Shown one piece after another: positions 8,701-17,594 of a DNA stretch of 64,000 bases; within the stretch, counting starts at the first letter, position 1; each line of letters opens with the position of its first letter. A model generated the notes under the pieces. It did not search any database. It was not told where the DNA came from and worked only from the letters and a program-made list of their open reading frames with translations. The translations under genes and the position numbers were made by a program. This stretch comes from Lachnospiraceae bacterium. Its GTDB lineage: Bacteria; Bacillota; Clostridia; Lachnospirales; Lachnospiraceae. The DNA is taken from contig CAADTP010000046.1 in the NCBI GenBank assembly GCA_900751995.1, forward strand, positions 1-64,000. Direction: 5' to 3'.

Positions 8701-8879
8701 CTATCCATTGATAAGATGGACATATGAGCTGGCAGTACAGACAGGTTTAAGATGTCCGTCTGACCTGTGCAGAAGATTCAGATATCAGAAGACATAAAAA
8801 AGAGGCATAAATAAGAATAGCAAGCGCTTCTGCAGGGTGTATAAAGCCGTAGAAAAACGGCAGAGGAGGAATGTGAAAG

Positions 8880-9920
8880 ATGATTAAAGCAGGAATTATC
8901 GGTGCGACAGGATACGCAGGAAATGAGATCGTAAGACTTCTTCTTGGACACAAGGACGTTGAGATCAAATGGTTCGGCTCCCGAAGCTACATAGATCAGC
9001 AGTATGCAGATATTTATCAGAATTTTTTCAGGCTGGTGGATGCCAAATGTATGGATGACAACATGGCTGCACTTGCAGATGAGGTGGATGTGATCTTTAC
9101 CGCAACACCACAGGGCCTTTGTGCATCCCTTATTAATGAAGAAATCCTTTCCAAATGTAAGGTGATCGACTTAAGCGCAGATTTCCGTATTAAAGATGTG
9201 AAAAAATATGAGAAGTGGTACGGGATCGAGCATAAGGCTCCGCAGTTTATCGAGGAAGCTGTTTATGGCCTCTGCGAGATTAACCGTGAGGATATTAAGA
9301 ATGCAAGGCTGATCGCCAACCCGGGATGCTATCCGACATGCTCCACACTGTCTATTTATCCGCTGTTAAAGGAAGGCCTCATTGATCCGAATACCATTAT
9401 CATTGATGCCAAGTCCGGAACCTCCGGAGCAGGAAGAGGAGCCAAGGTTCCGAATCTCTACTGTGAGGTAAACGAGAGCATCAAAGCTTACGGTGTTGCC
9501 ACACACAGACATACACCGGAGATCGAGGATCAGCTTGGATATGCATGCGGACAGGAAGTGATGATCAACTTTACCCCGCATCTTGTTCCGATGAACCGTG
9601 GAATCCTGGTAACAGCATATGCCTCCCTGACCAAGGATGTTACCTACGAGGAAGTAAAAGCAGCCTATGACAAATATTATAAAGACGAGTTCTTTGTACG
9701 TGTCCTGAACAAGGATGTATGCCCGCAGACAAGAAATGTAGAAGGCAGCAATTTTGTGGACGTGAATTTCAAGATCGATCCGAGAACAAAGAGAGTCATC
9801 ATGATGGGCGCTATCGACAACCTGGTAAAGGGTGCAGCAGGACAGGCTGTTCAGAACATGAACCTGATGTTTGGATTTGACGAGAACGAAGGACTGAAAC
9901 AGATTCCGATGTGCCCGTAA
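8880..9920 (+). CDS. argC: N-acetyl-gamma-glutamyl-phosphate reductase
   Basis: This 346-residue NADPH-dependent enzyme reduces N-acetylglutamyl phosphate to the semialdehyde, the third step of arginine synthesis. The N-terminal Rossmann motif GIIGATGYAGNE binds the cofactor. The catalytic Cys is Cys150 in NPGCYPTCST. The length is typical of the short bacterial form. It is first in the argC-argJ-argB-argD run and starts at an ATG preceded by GAGGAATGTGAAAG. An ARG box overlaps its promoter. Confidence 0.97.
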   Translation: MIKAGIIGATGYAGNEIVRLLLGHKDVEIKWFGSRSYIDQQYADIYQNFFRLVDAKCMDDNMAALADEVDVIFTATPQGLCASLINEEILSKCKVIDLSADFRIKDVKKYEKWYGIEHKAPQFIEEAVYGLCEINREDIKNARLIANPGCYPTCSTLSIYPLLKEGLIDPNTIIIDAKSGTSGAGRGAKVPNLYCEVNESIKAYGVATHRHTPEIEDQLGYACGQEVMINFTPHLVPMNRGILVTAYASLTKDVTYEEVKAAYDKYYKDEFFVRVLNKDVCPQTRNVEGSNFVDVNFKIDPRTKRVIMMGAIDNLVKGAAGQAVQNMNLMFGFDENEGLKQIPMCP

Positions 9921-10021
9921 AACAGGCAGATCACAAATAAAATATGGGGGATGCCGAAGGACTTTAAACGAATGAACTGCGATATTCGATCTGGCATCAC
10001 CATTGAGAGGAGATATATAAT

Positions 10022-11245
10022 ATGAAGATCATCGACGGCGGCGTTACAGCCGCAAAAGGTTTTAAGGCAGCGTCAACTGCAGCAGAGATCAAATATAAAG
10101 GCCGTACCGATATGGCCATGGTATTCAGTGTGGTTCCCTGTGTGGCTGCAGGAACCTTCACGACCAATGTGGTAAAAGCAGCTCCTGTAAGATGGGATCA
10201 GGACATTGTATATAATCACCCGGGTGCAAGAGCTGTGATCTGCAACAGCGGAATCGCCAACGCATGTACCGGCGAGGAAGGATTCGGCTATTGCAGGGAA
10301 ACAGCCAAGGCAGCATCCGAAAGCCTTGGGATCCCGGAAGACAGCGTACTGGTAGCATCCACCGGTGTCATCGGAATGCAGCTTCCCATCGACCGTATCG
10401 CAAACGGAGTAAAAGCCATGGCACCGAAGCTTGCAGGAAGCCGCGAGGCAGGCCTTGAGGCAGCAAAAGCCATCATGACAACAGATACCGAGAAGAAAGA
10501 GGCAGCGGTAGAGATCGAGATCGGTGGAAAAACCGTAACGGTAGGCGGTATGTGCAAGGGCTCCGGAATGATCCACCCCAATATGTGTACAATGCTTGGA
10601 TTTATCACCAGTGATGTGGATATCTCAAAGGAACTTCTTCAGGAAGCACTCAGCGAGGATATCAAGGACACCTACAACATGGTATCCGTTGACGGAGATA
10701 CCTCCACAAACGACACCGTCCTCCTCCTTGCAAACGGCCAGGCCGGTAATCCGAAGATCACAGAGAAAAACGCAGATTATGAAGAGTTCAAAAAAGCTCT
10801 TAACTACGTAAACACAACCCTTGCCAAAAAGATCGCAGGTGACGGAGAAGGCGCAACTGCACTCTTCGAGGTCAAGGTCATCGGCGCAGCCACCAAGGCA
10901 GAAGCCGTAACCTTAAGTAAATCCGTAGTAACCTCTTCCTTAACAAAGGCAGCCATCTACGGCCATGATGCAAACTGGGGAAGAATCCTCTGCGCCCTCG
11001 GCTACTCCGGCGTCCAGTTCGATCCGGAAAAGGTAGATCTCTACTTTGAGAGCAAAGCAGGAAAGATCAAGATCATTGAAAATGGAGTTTCTACAGGCTA
11101 CAGCGAAGAGGAAGCAACTAAGATCCTCTCAGAAGAGGCAGTGACAGCCATCGCGGATATGAAGATGGGAGATGCATCCGCAACTGCGTGGGGATGCGAC
11201 CTCACCTATGATTACATAAAGATCAATGCGGATTATCGTTCTTGA
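10022..11245 (+). CDS. argJ: Bifunctional ornithine acetyltransferase / N-acetylglutamate synthase
   Basis: This 407-residue protein moves the acetyl group from acetylornithine to glutamate, making the pathway cyclic. The self-cleavage and nucleophile site is Thr190 in NMCTMLGF; the precursor splits before it into alpha and beta chains. The oxyanion-hole region ASTGVIG is also present. The ATG follows GAGAGGAGATATATA. It lies 101 nt after argC. A 622-nt repeat-rich gap separates it from argB, which interrupts an otherwise compact operon. Confidence 0.97.
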   Translation: MKIIDGGVTAAKGFKAASTAAEIKYKGRTDMAMVFSVVPCVAAGTFTTNVVKAAPVRWDQDIVYNHPGARAVICNSGIANACTGEEGFGYCRETAKAASESLGIPEDSVLVASTGVIGMQLPIDRIANGVKAMAPKLAGSREAGLEAAKAIMTTDTEKKEAAVEIEIGGKTVTVGGMCKGSGMIHPNMCTMLGFITSDVDISKELLQEALSEDIKDTYNMVSVDGDTSTNDTVLLLANGQAGNPKITEKNADYEEFKKALNYVNTTLAKKIAGDGEGATALFEVKVIGAATKAEAVTLSKSVVTSSLTKAAIYGHDANWGRILCALGYSGVQFDPEKVDLYFESKAGKIKIIENGVSTGYSEEEATKILSEEAVTAIADMKMGDASATAWGCDLTYDYIKINADYRS

Positions 11246-11408
11246 TGTAAGAGCTCTGTAGAATGTTTTTTTGTGTTGGATTTTGGTTGCGATTTTGTTT
11301 CAGTTTGTAAGCTGAGAAAACCCTTAGGGGGAGCGAGCTCAAAGTTGCGAAGCCCGCACGCTCCCCCTAAGAACCCCCTCCGTTGGGCACGCTTGGCTGT
11401 GGCATGTA

Positions 11409-11472
11409 GAACTTCAGTCGACGAAGACTGAGTGACGAACGTGAGAACCCTCAGAGCGGGAACCTGGAAGTT
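11409..11472. repeat. 64-bp direct repeat, copy 1
   Basis: The unit starts GAACTTCAGTC and ends CTGGAAGTT. It is bounded by the inverted AACTTC/GAAGTT and has an internal CAGTC/GACTG pair. It matches copy 2 at 60 of 64 positions. Confidence 0.85.
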
Positions 11473-11482
11473 GAGGCGTGTT

Positions 11483-11546
11483 GAACTTCAGTCGATGAAA
11501 ACTGAGTGACGAACGTGAGAACCCTCAGAGCGGGAGCCCGGAAGTT
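11483..11546. repeat. 64-bp direct repeat, copy 2
   Basis: Second copy with a 74-bp period relative to copy 1. The four differences are in the loop (GACGAAG vs GATGAAA) and near the right end. A third, diverged copy starting at about 11555 keeps the CAGTC/GACTG pair. Confidence 0.85.
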
Positions 11547-11867
11547 ATGTCGGGTTAGACGTCAGTCGCTGAAGGCAGACTGACGAGCTGTTCGCCTTCG
11601 GCGAAAGCGCGTCGGAAGCGGCTGTCTGCGACAGCCTGTCCGCAGTAGGCGCTTTGCCCGCAACGCGGGCAACAGCCCGTCCTCCCGTGGCCGGAGGGGA
11701 GGAGCGCGAGGAGGGGAAACGGCCTTCGGAACTCCGAGTGCCTCCCCTCCTCGCAAATCCACAGCTGTTAGCTGAGACAAAATTATAATAAAAAAGAAAT
11801 CCCTCCAACATACAACAACAAAACCTTTTTCAATCCATATCATTTTTCAAAAAAAGGAGACACCCAC

Positions 11868-12764
11868 ATGGTAAATCAGAAATATCTTGACAAAGCAGAG
11901 GTTCTCATAGAAGCCCTGCCATACATCCAGCGGTTCAACCGCAAGATCGTAGTCATCAAATACGGCGGAAGCGCCATGCTTGATGAAGAATTAAAGCGTA
12001 ACGTCATCAAGGACGCAGTCCTTCTGAAATTAGTCGGTTTCAAACCAATCATTGTTCACGGCGGCGGCAAGGAAATCAGTCGCTGGGTCGGTAAAGTCGG
12101 CATGGAGCCGCATTTTGTAAACGGTCTCCGTGTAACGGACAAAGACACTATGGAGATCGCAGAGATGGTTCTTGCAAAAGTAAACAAGGAGCTTGTTACT
12201 CTGGTAGAATCTCTCAGCGTACAGGCTGTAGGTGTCAGCGGTAAGGACGGCGGTCTTCTCCAGTGCAAAAAGAAGCTTTCCAAAGGCGAAGACATCGGCT
12301 ACGTAGGTGAAGTTACAAAGGTTAATCCGAAGATCCTTCATGACCTTCTGGAAAGAGATTTCCTTCCGATCGTATTCCCGATCGGCTTTGACGAAAATTT
12401 TGATTCCTACAATATCAATGCGGACGATGCAGCCTGCGCCATTGCAGAGGCAGTTGAGGCAGAGAAGCTTGCCTTCCTGTCCGATATTGAGGGCGTTTAC
12501 AGGGATGCAGATGATCCCTCCACTCTGATCTCCGAGCTTCGTGTAGATGAGGCTGAGAATCTGATCTCAGATGGTACTGTGGGCGGCGGTATGATCCCGA
12601 AGCTGAAAAACTGTATCGACGCTATCGAGCATGGTGTAAACAGAGTCCATATCCTGGATGGAAGGATCCCGCACAGCTTACTGCTTGAGATCTTTACAAA
12701 CAAAGGTATTGGTACTGCAATTTTAAAAGATGATGGGGAGAAATATTACAATGAGCATGAATGA
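11868..12764 (+). CDS. argB: Acetylglutamate kinase
   Basis: This 298-residue amino-acid kinase phosphorylates N-acetylglutamate, the second step of the pathway and often the arginine-feedback point. Visible motifs are VVIKYGGSAM at the N-terminus, HGGGKEISRW for substrate binding, and the nucleotide-binding region near GGGMIPKLKNC. The N-terminal helix before KYGGSAM resembles that of arginine-sensitive hexameric kinases, which suggests feedback inhibition (inference). The ATG follows AAAAAAAGGAGACACCCAC. It overlaps argD by 14 nt. Confidence 0.97.
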   Translation: MVNQKYLDKAEVLIEALPYIQRFNRKIVVIKYGGSAMLDEELKRNVIKDAVLLKLVGFKPIIVHGGGKEISRWVGKVGMEPHFVNGLRVTDKDTMEIAEMVLAKVNKELVTLVESLSVQAVGVSGKDGGLLQCKKKLSKGEDIGYVGEVTKVNPKILHDLLERDFLPIVFPIGFDENFDSYNINADDAACAIAEAVEAEKLAFLSDIEGVYRDADDPSTLISELRVDEAENLISDGTVGGGMIPKLKNCIDAIEHGVNRVHILDGRIPHSLLLEIFTNKGIGTAILKDDGEKYYNEHE

Positions 12765-13941
12765 ACAGATGGAAGAATCTGAAGCCAGTATTCTTCATAC
12801 ATATAACCGTTTTCCGGTAGTTTTTGAAAAAGGCGATGGCTGTTACCTCTATGATTCCGAAGGAAAGGAATATCTGGATTTTGCGGCCGGTATCGCTGTA
12901 AATGCCCTGGGATATCATTATCCGGGCTATGACGAAGCACTGAAATCCCAGATCGACAAGCTGATGCATATTTCCAACCTGTACTACAATGAGCCGATCA
13001 TTGAGGCGGGTGCCAAACTTGTACAGGCAAGCCATATGGAAAAGGCCTTCTTCACAAACAGTGGTACAGAGGCCATTGAGGGTGCTCTGAAGGCTGCCAA
13101 GAAATATGCCTACGAAAGAGATGGCCATGCAGACCATGAGATCATTGCCATGAACCATTCCTTCCACGGCCGCAGCATTGGCGCTCTTTCCGTGACAGGC
13201 AATGCACATTACAGAGAGGCCTTTGAGCCTCTGATGGGTGGGGTGAAATTTGCGGATTTCAATGATCTTGAGAGTGTAAAGGCTCAGATCACAGATAAGA
13301 CCTGTGCCATCATCACCGAGACCGTACAGGGAGAAGGAGGTATTTATCCGGCTACAAAAGAGTTTCTGGAAGGCTTACGTAAGCTTTGTGATGAGAAGGA
13401 TATCATTCTGATCCTGGACGAGATCCAGTGCGGTATGGGACGTACCGGACATTATTTTGCATGGCAGGCATATGGAGTACAGCCGGATATCATGACCTGT
13501 GCCAAAGCACTTGGCTGTGGAGTTCCGGTAGGTGCTTTTGTGCTGAACAAAAAAGCAGCTGCAGCCTCCCTGAAGCCAGGCGACCACGGAACCACTTACG
13601 GTGGAAATCCCTTCGTATGTGCAGCCGTCAGCAAGGTATTTGACATTTTTGAAAAAGATCAGATCCTTTCCCATGTGCAGGGACTTACTCCGTATTTTGA
13701 GGAGAAGCTGGACGAACTGGTTGCAAAGCATGACTGTGCAGAAACAAGAAGAGGCAAGGGCTTCATGCAGGGTATCGTGATCAAGGGACGTCCAGTAGGA
13801 GACGTGGTGAAAAAAGCTCTTGCAAAGGGTCTTCTGGTGATCTCAGCAGGAAGTGATGTTCTCCGCCTTGTTCCTCCTCTTGTGATCACAAAAGAGGATA
13901 TCGACAAGATGGCAGAGATCCTTGACGAGTGTATGGAATAA
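12751..13941 (+). CDS. argD: Acetylornithine aminotransferase
   Basis: This 396-residue class III PLP aminotransferase makes N-acetylornithine from the semialdehyde with glutamate as donor. The Schiff-base lysine is Lys252 (TCAKALGCG), and the cofactor Asp lies in LILDEIQCGMGRTG. The start at MSMNEQ is preceded by GGGGAG and overlaps the end of argB, which indicates translational coupling; an earlier in-frame ATG lacks a site. It is the last gene before a strong terminator. argF is not in the window. Confidence 0.96.
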   Translation: MSMNEQMEESEASILHTYNRFPVVFEKGDGCYLYDSEGKEYLDFAAGIAVNALGYHYPGYDEALKSQIDKLMHISNLYYNEPIIEAGAKLVQASHMEKAFFTNSGTEAIEGALKAAKKYAYERDGHADHEIIAMNHSFHGRSIGALSVTGNAHYREAFEPLMGGVKFADFNDLESVKAQITDKTCAIITETVQGEGGIYPATKEFLEGLRKLCDEKDIILILDEIQCGMGRTGHYFAWQAYGVQPDIMTCAKALGCGVPVGAFVLNKKAAAASLKPGDHGTTYGGNPFVCAAVSKVFDIFEKDQILSHVQGLTPYFEEKLDELVAKHDCAETRRGKGFMQGIVIKGRPVGDVVKKALAKGLLVISAGSDVLRLVPPLVITKEDIDKMAEILDECME

Positions 13942-13959
13942 TAAAAAAATAACAGATAC

Positions 13960-14019
13960 AAAAGCAGCAGTATTTTCCGGAAAGGGTAGTGTGCCGATGG
14001 AGAATACGGCTGCTTTTTT
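13960..14019 (+). terminator. Intrinsic terminator of the arg operon
   Basis: The arms AAAGCAGC-AGTATTTTC and GAGAATAC-GGCTGCTTTT form a long hairpin followed by a T-run. Confidence 0.75.
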
Positions 14020-14176
14020 GTCAGAGAGACAATGTATATAAATTATATAACAGATATAGAAAACAGTATCCGAAAATCTGGTCGTGTGTTTGAAAACAAA
14101 CAAAAAATGCTATGACACACCGACAAAATGCACAAAAAAGAGAGAGGGTTCGAGTATAAATTGCACATCTACACAG

Positions 14177-14204
14177 TTGATTTTAGAACGCCATATGTTA
14201 TAAT
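14177..14204 (+). promoter_or_regulatory. Promoter of the antiporter operon
   Basis: TTGATT (14177-14182) and an extended -10 TGTTATAAT (TATAAT at 14199-14204) are 16 nt apart. The 300-nt gap 13942-14241 holds only the arg terminator, this promoter and AT-rich sequence. Confidence 0.65.
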
Positions 14205-14241
14205 TTCACTGGTAAAAAAATTTATGTGAGGGGTGAAAATT

Positions 14242-15681
14242 TTGAAAAAATTATTAACCGTCATGTGTACTTTTCTGACAGTATTTCTGGCATGTCCTGT
14301 GGGTGTATGGGCAGCCGGAAACGGTGGGACAGGATCTGGTGTGCCGGTGTGGCTTTGTATCCCTTTTGCGGGCCTTCTTCTGTGTGTTGCAGTGATGCCG
14401 CTGGTAAAGGGTGAGTGGTGGGAGTCACATCAGCCCGTTGTGGTTGCATTCTGGATCGTTCTTATGATCATTCCGTTTGCAGTTGTTTACGGTGCCGGAA
14501 AAACTGCGGAAACAGTACTGGAGTGCGTGATCAATGACTATCTTACATTTATCATCCTGTTATTCGGACTGTTCTGTGTATCCGGTAACATTACAGTTGA
14601 GGGTGATTTTGCGGGCTCACCAAGAGTAAATGTAGGACTTCTTGCACTGGGAACCCTGCTTTCCAGCTGTATCGGAACTACCGGAGCCAGCATGCTGATG
14701 GTCCGTCCGGTGATCAAAATGAATTCCTGGAGAAAGAGAAAGGGTCATATTATGATTTTTTTCATCTTTATGGTATCCAACATGGGTGGCTGCCTGACAC
14801 CGATCGGTGATCCGCCGCTTCTGATGGGCTTCATGCGAGGAGTTCCGTTTTTCTGGAGCCTGCATCTTTTTCCGGTACTGATCTTTAATATGGTGATCCT
14901 TCTGTTTGTGTTCTATCATCTGGATATGCGCTCTTACAAGAAGGATATCTCAGAGGGACGTAAACCGGATATCAGCAAACCGGGTACCGAGTTTAAGATC
15001 GAAGGTCTTCATAATATCATCTTCCTTGTGATGATCGTTGTGGGTGTTATCTTAAGCGGAATGCTTCCCGGTATGCCTGCATTCCAGGATGCGGCCGGAA
15101 ATGTAAAGGGGATTCATATTTTCGGTGAGGTTACTTTAAGCTTCCCGTCGATCATTGAGATCGTCCTGATCCTGGCAGCTGCATTTCTGTCCTTTAAAAC
15201 AACGGATAAAAGGATCCGTGTGCGGAACCATTTTACCTGGGGTGCGATCAAGGAGGTTGCAGTACTTTTCATCGGTATTTTTATCACCATGCAGCCGGCC
15301 CTGATGCTTCTGAAAGCAGTAGGACCGAATCTCGGTATCACCGAGCCGTACCAGATGTTCTGGGCGACCGGAGCTTTGTCCAGCTTCCTGGATAATACAC
15401 CGACCTATCTGGTATTTCTGACAACAGCGGGAACTCTCGGATTTACAAACGGAATCGCAACAACGCTGGGAACGGTTCCTGTAAAGCTTCTTTCTGCGAT
15501 TTCCTGCGGTGCTGTATTTATGGGCGCCAATACATATATCGGCAATGCTCCGAACTTTATGGTCAAGACACTTTCTGACGAAAATGGTATCAACATGCCG
15601 TCCTTCTTCGGATATATGGCATGGTCCATTTGTTTCCTGGTACCGGTGTTCATCATCGATATGCTGGTATTCTTTTTATAA
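14242..15681 (+). CDS. NhaD-like sodium/proton antiporter (ion transporter superfamily)
   Basis: This ~479-residue membrane protein has about 12 hydrophobic segments. It carries the NhaD-type motifs SSCIGTTGASMLM and GCLTPIGDPPLLMGF in the first half and SSFLDNTPTYLVF and ANTYIGNAPNFMV in the second, the paired re-entrant signatures of the ion-transporter superfamily. The first ~27 residues look like a signal sequence. The start is uncertain: TTG at 14242 is well placed after GAGGGGTG, while GTG at 14233 overlaps that site. It is co-transcribed with a kinase-like gene 15 nt downstream. Expected role: Na+ extrusion and pH homeostasis. Confidence 0.85.
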   Translation: MKKLLTVMCTFLTVFLACPVGVWAAGNGGTGSGVPVWLCIPFAGLLLCVAVMPLVKGEWWESHQPVVVAFWIVLMIIPFAVVYGAGKTAETVLECVINDYLTFIILLFGLFCVSGNITVEGDFAGSPRVNVGLLALGTLLSSCIGTTGASMLMVRPVIKMNSWRKRKGHIMIFFIFMVSNMGGCLTPIGDPPLLMGFMRGVPFFWSLHLFPVLIFNMVILLFVFYHLDMRSYKKDISEGRKPDISKPGTEFKIEGLHNIIFLVMIVVGVILSGMLPGMPAFQDAAGNVKGIHIFGEVTLSFPSIIEIVLILAAAFLSFKTTDKRIRVRNHFTWGAIKEVAVLFIGIFITMQPALMLLKAVGPNLGITEPYQMFWATGALSSFLDNTPTYLVFLTTAGTLGFTNGIATTLGTVPVKLLSAISCGAVFMGANTYIGNAPNFMVKTLSDENGINMPSFFGYMAWSICFLVPVFIIDMLVFFL

Positions 15682-15696
15682 GGGAGGAGGATCAAT

Positions 15697-16701
15697 ATGC
15701 AGGATAATAACATTCGAGAGAAATGCAGAGAGCTTGCCACCAGACTTTATGAACTGGATGGCGAGGTTTATGAAAGCGTAGGATCTTCCCTTGGACGTAC
15801 CTTCACCGGTGACAGAGAAGGCACTATCCGGAACTTAAGTGCTCTGATGTATACCAAACCGGACGGACATCTTCTTCGAAGCGAGATGGCACTGATCAGC
15901 AACATGGCCAGGACCATCAAGGATAAAGAAGAAAAAAGCCGTCTCATGAAGAAATATGATGAGATCTTTCAGGAGATCCTGACGCTGCCGGAGACTTTTG
16001 TTGCTACGGATATCATGGATAAGGAACGTGTGGCGCTGAATCATATGATCAAACGCAGGGAAAAAATCTCTGAGAATGACCATCTGGTCATCTGCATCAG
16101 CCGTACACAGGGAAGTGCCGGTAATGATATCGGTTTCGGACTGGCAGACAAGCTTCGGATCAACTATTATGATGTGGAGATCTTTGATCAGGTATTAAGG
16201 CGCCTTGAGGCGGAAAAGGGCGCGGTCAACGATGCGGAATATTTTGCGGATTTCAATAAATATGAGAAGAAGCATAAATTTGATCCCAAGGGCTGGTTCC
16301 GGGAATTCAACCGTTACCATGGTCTTCCGAAACAGGATGCGGTATTCTTTAACATGAGTGACCTGATCTGCGATCTGGCCTCAAAAGAGGACTGCATCAT
16401 TATGGGAAGGTGTGCGGATGCGATCCTCAAGAACAACCACATTCCGCATATCAGTCTGTTTATCACAGCTCCTTTTGCTATCCGTGTGCAGCATGTTATG
16501 GATGTACGGAAGATGAATATGAAGCAGGCAGTCCGTTTCCTGAAGAAGATGGACAGCCAGCACAGACGGTATTACAATTTTTACGGCGGAGCTCAGTGGG
16601 GCAAGCCGGATAACTACGATCTTTGTATCAACAGTGCAAGCTACGGAATCAATGAAACGGAGAATCTGATCCTGAAGCTTTTGAATGATCAGATCCACTA
16701 A
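15697..16701 (+). CDS. Cytidylate-kinase-like protein
   Basis: This 334-residue protein has an N-terminal helical region (about residues 1-125) that is not recognised. Its C-terminal P-loop domain belongs to the cytidylate-kinase-like family common in Firmicutes. The P-loop is SRTQGSAGNDIG (near residue 130), followed by the LADKLRINYYD helix and MGRCADAIL. True Cmk is smaller and lacks the N-terminal region, so this may have a regulatory or unknown phosphotransfer role. The ATG follows AGGGAGGAGGATCAAT and lies 15 nt after the antiporter gene, so the two are expressed together. Confidence 0.8.
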   Translation: MQDNNIREKCRELATRLYELDGEVYESVGSSLGRTFTGDREGTIRNLSALMYTKPDGHLLRSEMALISNMARTIKDKEEKSRLMKKYDEIFQEILTLPETFVATDIMDKERVALNHMIKRREKISENDHLVICISRTQGSAGNDIGFGLADKLRINYYDVEIFDQVLRRLEAEKGAVNDAEYFADFNKYEKKHKFDPKGWFREFNRYHGLPKQDAVFFNMSDLICDLASKEDCIIMGRCADAILKNNHIPHISLFITAPFAIRVQHVMDVRKMNMKQAVRFLKKMDSQHRRYYNFYGGAQWGKPDNYDLCINSASYGINETENLILKLLNDQIH

Positions 16702-16793
16702 GAGATAAAAATATGAGCAGCACGGAAGAAAGAAAAAGTTCCGGAAGGGGTTTTTAGCTTAACAGGCTGCAAACAGAAAAAGAATCAGAACAG

Positions 16794-16857
16794 AGTTCCT
16801 GCATTCTGAGGTAACCTTCTGCCAGACAGAAATACCTCAGAATGCAGGAACTTTTTT
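16794..16857 (+). terminator. Strong intrinsic terminator
   Basis: An 18-19-bp stem, GTTCCTGCATTCTGAGGTA / TACCTCAGAATGCAGGAAC, is followed by TTTTTT. Confidence 0.9.
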
Positions 16858-16908
16858 ATATGTTGTTTATAAAAACTTAATCTTGATTAACTTTTTTCAT
16901 TTAGGGGA

Positions 16909-16962
16909 TTGACATTCGAAAAAACTTAGTATAAACTAACCTATGAGTTAGGGCTGACTAAT
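16909..16962 (+). promoter_or_regulatory. feo operon promoter with candidate metal-regulator operator
   Basis: TTGACA (16909-16914) is followed by TAAACT (16932-16937, 17-nt spacer). Overlapping and just downstream are CTAAC-ctatga-GTTAG and TTAG-ggctga-CTAA inverted repeats (about 16935-16962), resembling DtxR/IdeR-type iron boxes built on TTAG/CTAA half-sites. Iron-dependent repression is inferred. The rest of the 16702-17001 gap holds only the upstream terminator. Confidence 0.55.
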
Positions 16963-17001
16963 TAGACTGAGTTAATTAATAGAAAGAAACGGAGGGATTC
17001 C

Positions 17002-17214
17002 ATGCAGCCGATTTTATTTTTACAGTCAGGTGATACTGGCACGATCAAGCGTATTTCCGGAGCGGAGGATACAAGAAGATTTCTTGCAGGCCTTGGTTTT
17101 GTTGAGAATGCGGAAGTGACAGTTATTTCTCAGTTTGACGGCAATCTGATCGTAAATGTCAAGGATTCCAGAGTAGCAGTCAATAAGGAAATGGCCAGAC
17201 ACATTATGGTGTGA
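17002..17214 (+). CDS. feoA: FeoA-family protein, first copy
   Basis: This 70-residue SH3-like FeoA protein contains the pattern DTGTIKRISG...FLAGLGFVENAEVTV with later beta strands GNLIVNVKDSRVAVNKE. FeoA proteins are small cytosolic partners of FeoB needed for ferrous iron uptake. It follows ACGGAGGGATTCC and is the first gene of the feo operon, ahead of a second FeoA. The two copies are clearly divergent, so they may have different roles. Confidence 0.88.
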   Translation: MQPILFLQSGDTGTIKRISGAEDTRRFLAGLGFVENAEVTVISQFDGNLIVNVKDSRVAVNKEMARHIMV

Positions 17215-17317
17215 CCGGACTGTGCGGCAGTGACCGGTAGTGGATTTGCCCCAAACTGCGGAAGGCGCAGTTGAGGATAGATTAGGAATTGGAATATGAA
17301 CAGGGAGGAAAAGAGAA

Positions 17318-17536
17318 ATGACTTTACGTGATGCAGCAGTAGGTTCTACAGTAGTTGTTTCCAAGATCACCGGCGACCCGGCTTACAAGCGCCGTATCAT
17401 GGATATGGGAATCACAAAAGGCAGCGAGGTTTATATCCGAAAGGTAGCTCCTCTTGGAGATCCGGTTGAGATCACCATCAGAGGTTATGAGCTTTCCCTG
17501 CGTAAGCATGACGCAGCATGTGTGGAAGTAAAGTAA
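17318..17536 (+). CDS. feoA: FeoA-family protein, second copy
   Basis: This 72-residue protein begins MTLRDAAVGSTVVVSKITGD and contains RRIMDMGITKGSEVYI and GDPVEITIRGYELSLRK, the standard FeoA SH3-like pattern. It sits 58 nt before feoB and probably is the main FeoB partner. The ATG follows AGGGAGGAAAAGAGAA. Ferrous iron transport accessory role is known for the family. Confidence 0.92.
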   Translation: MTLRDAAVGSTVVVSKITGDPAYKRRIMDMGITKGSEVYIRKVAPLGDPVEITIRGYELSLRKHDAACVEVK

Positions 17537-17594
17537 ATAAGCTTCGAAAAATGACAGAGCGTCAGGCTCTGACCTGAAAAAAGGAGGATACAAA

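Larger units (their letters stand above)
8352..8879. other. Divergent argG/argC control region
   Basis: This 528-nt AT-rich region holds no convincing gene. It contains three ARG-box-like palindromes and a sigma-A promoter for argC. On the argG side, TATAAA on the minus strand (about 8451-8456) lies next to the ARG box at 8465-8482, but no good -35 is visible. The short ORFs here have poor ribosome-binding sites and AT-rich codon content and look spurious. Confidence 0.6.
11246..11867. repeat. GC-rich repeat island between argJ and argB
   Basis: This gap splits the arg operon and is clearly richer in GC than its neighbours from about 11320 to 11760. It contains an inverted repeat CTTAGGGGGAGCG (11323-11335) / CGCTCCCCCTAAG (11359-11371), two 64-bp direct repeats at 11409-11472 and 11483-11546, a degenerate third copy at about 11555-11593, and a further inverted repeat GCGAGGAGGGGA (11706-11717) / TCCCCTCCTCGC (11743-11754). 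No coding frame is convincing; the minus-strand frames of about 90 residues are Arg/Ser/Pro-rich translations of the repeats. It looks like an inserted non-coding repetitive element. Confidence 0.75.

Noticed and set aside
11321..11371. Intrinsic terminator after argJ
   Set aside because: The inverted repeat is strong but has no T-run on either strand; it is treated as part of the repeat island.
11545..11843. Minus-strand frames of 88-93 residues in the arg repeat island
   Set aside because: Arg/Ser/Pro-rich translations of GC-rich repeats with no homology or start signal.
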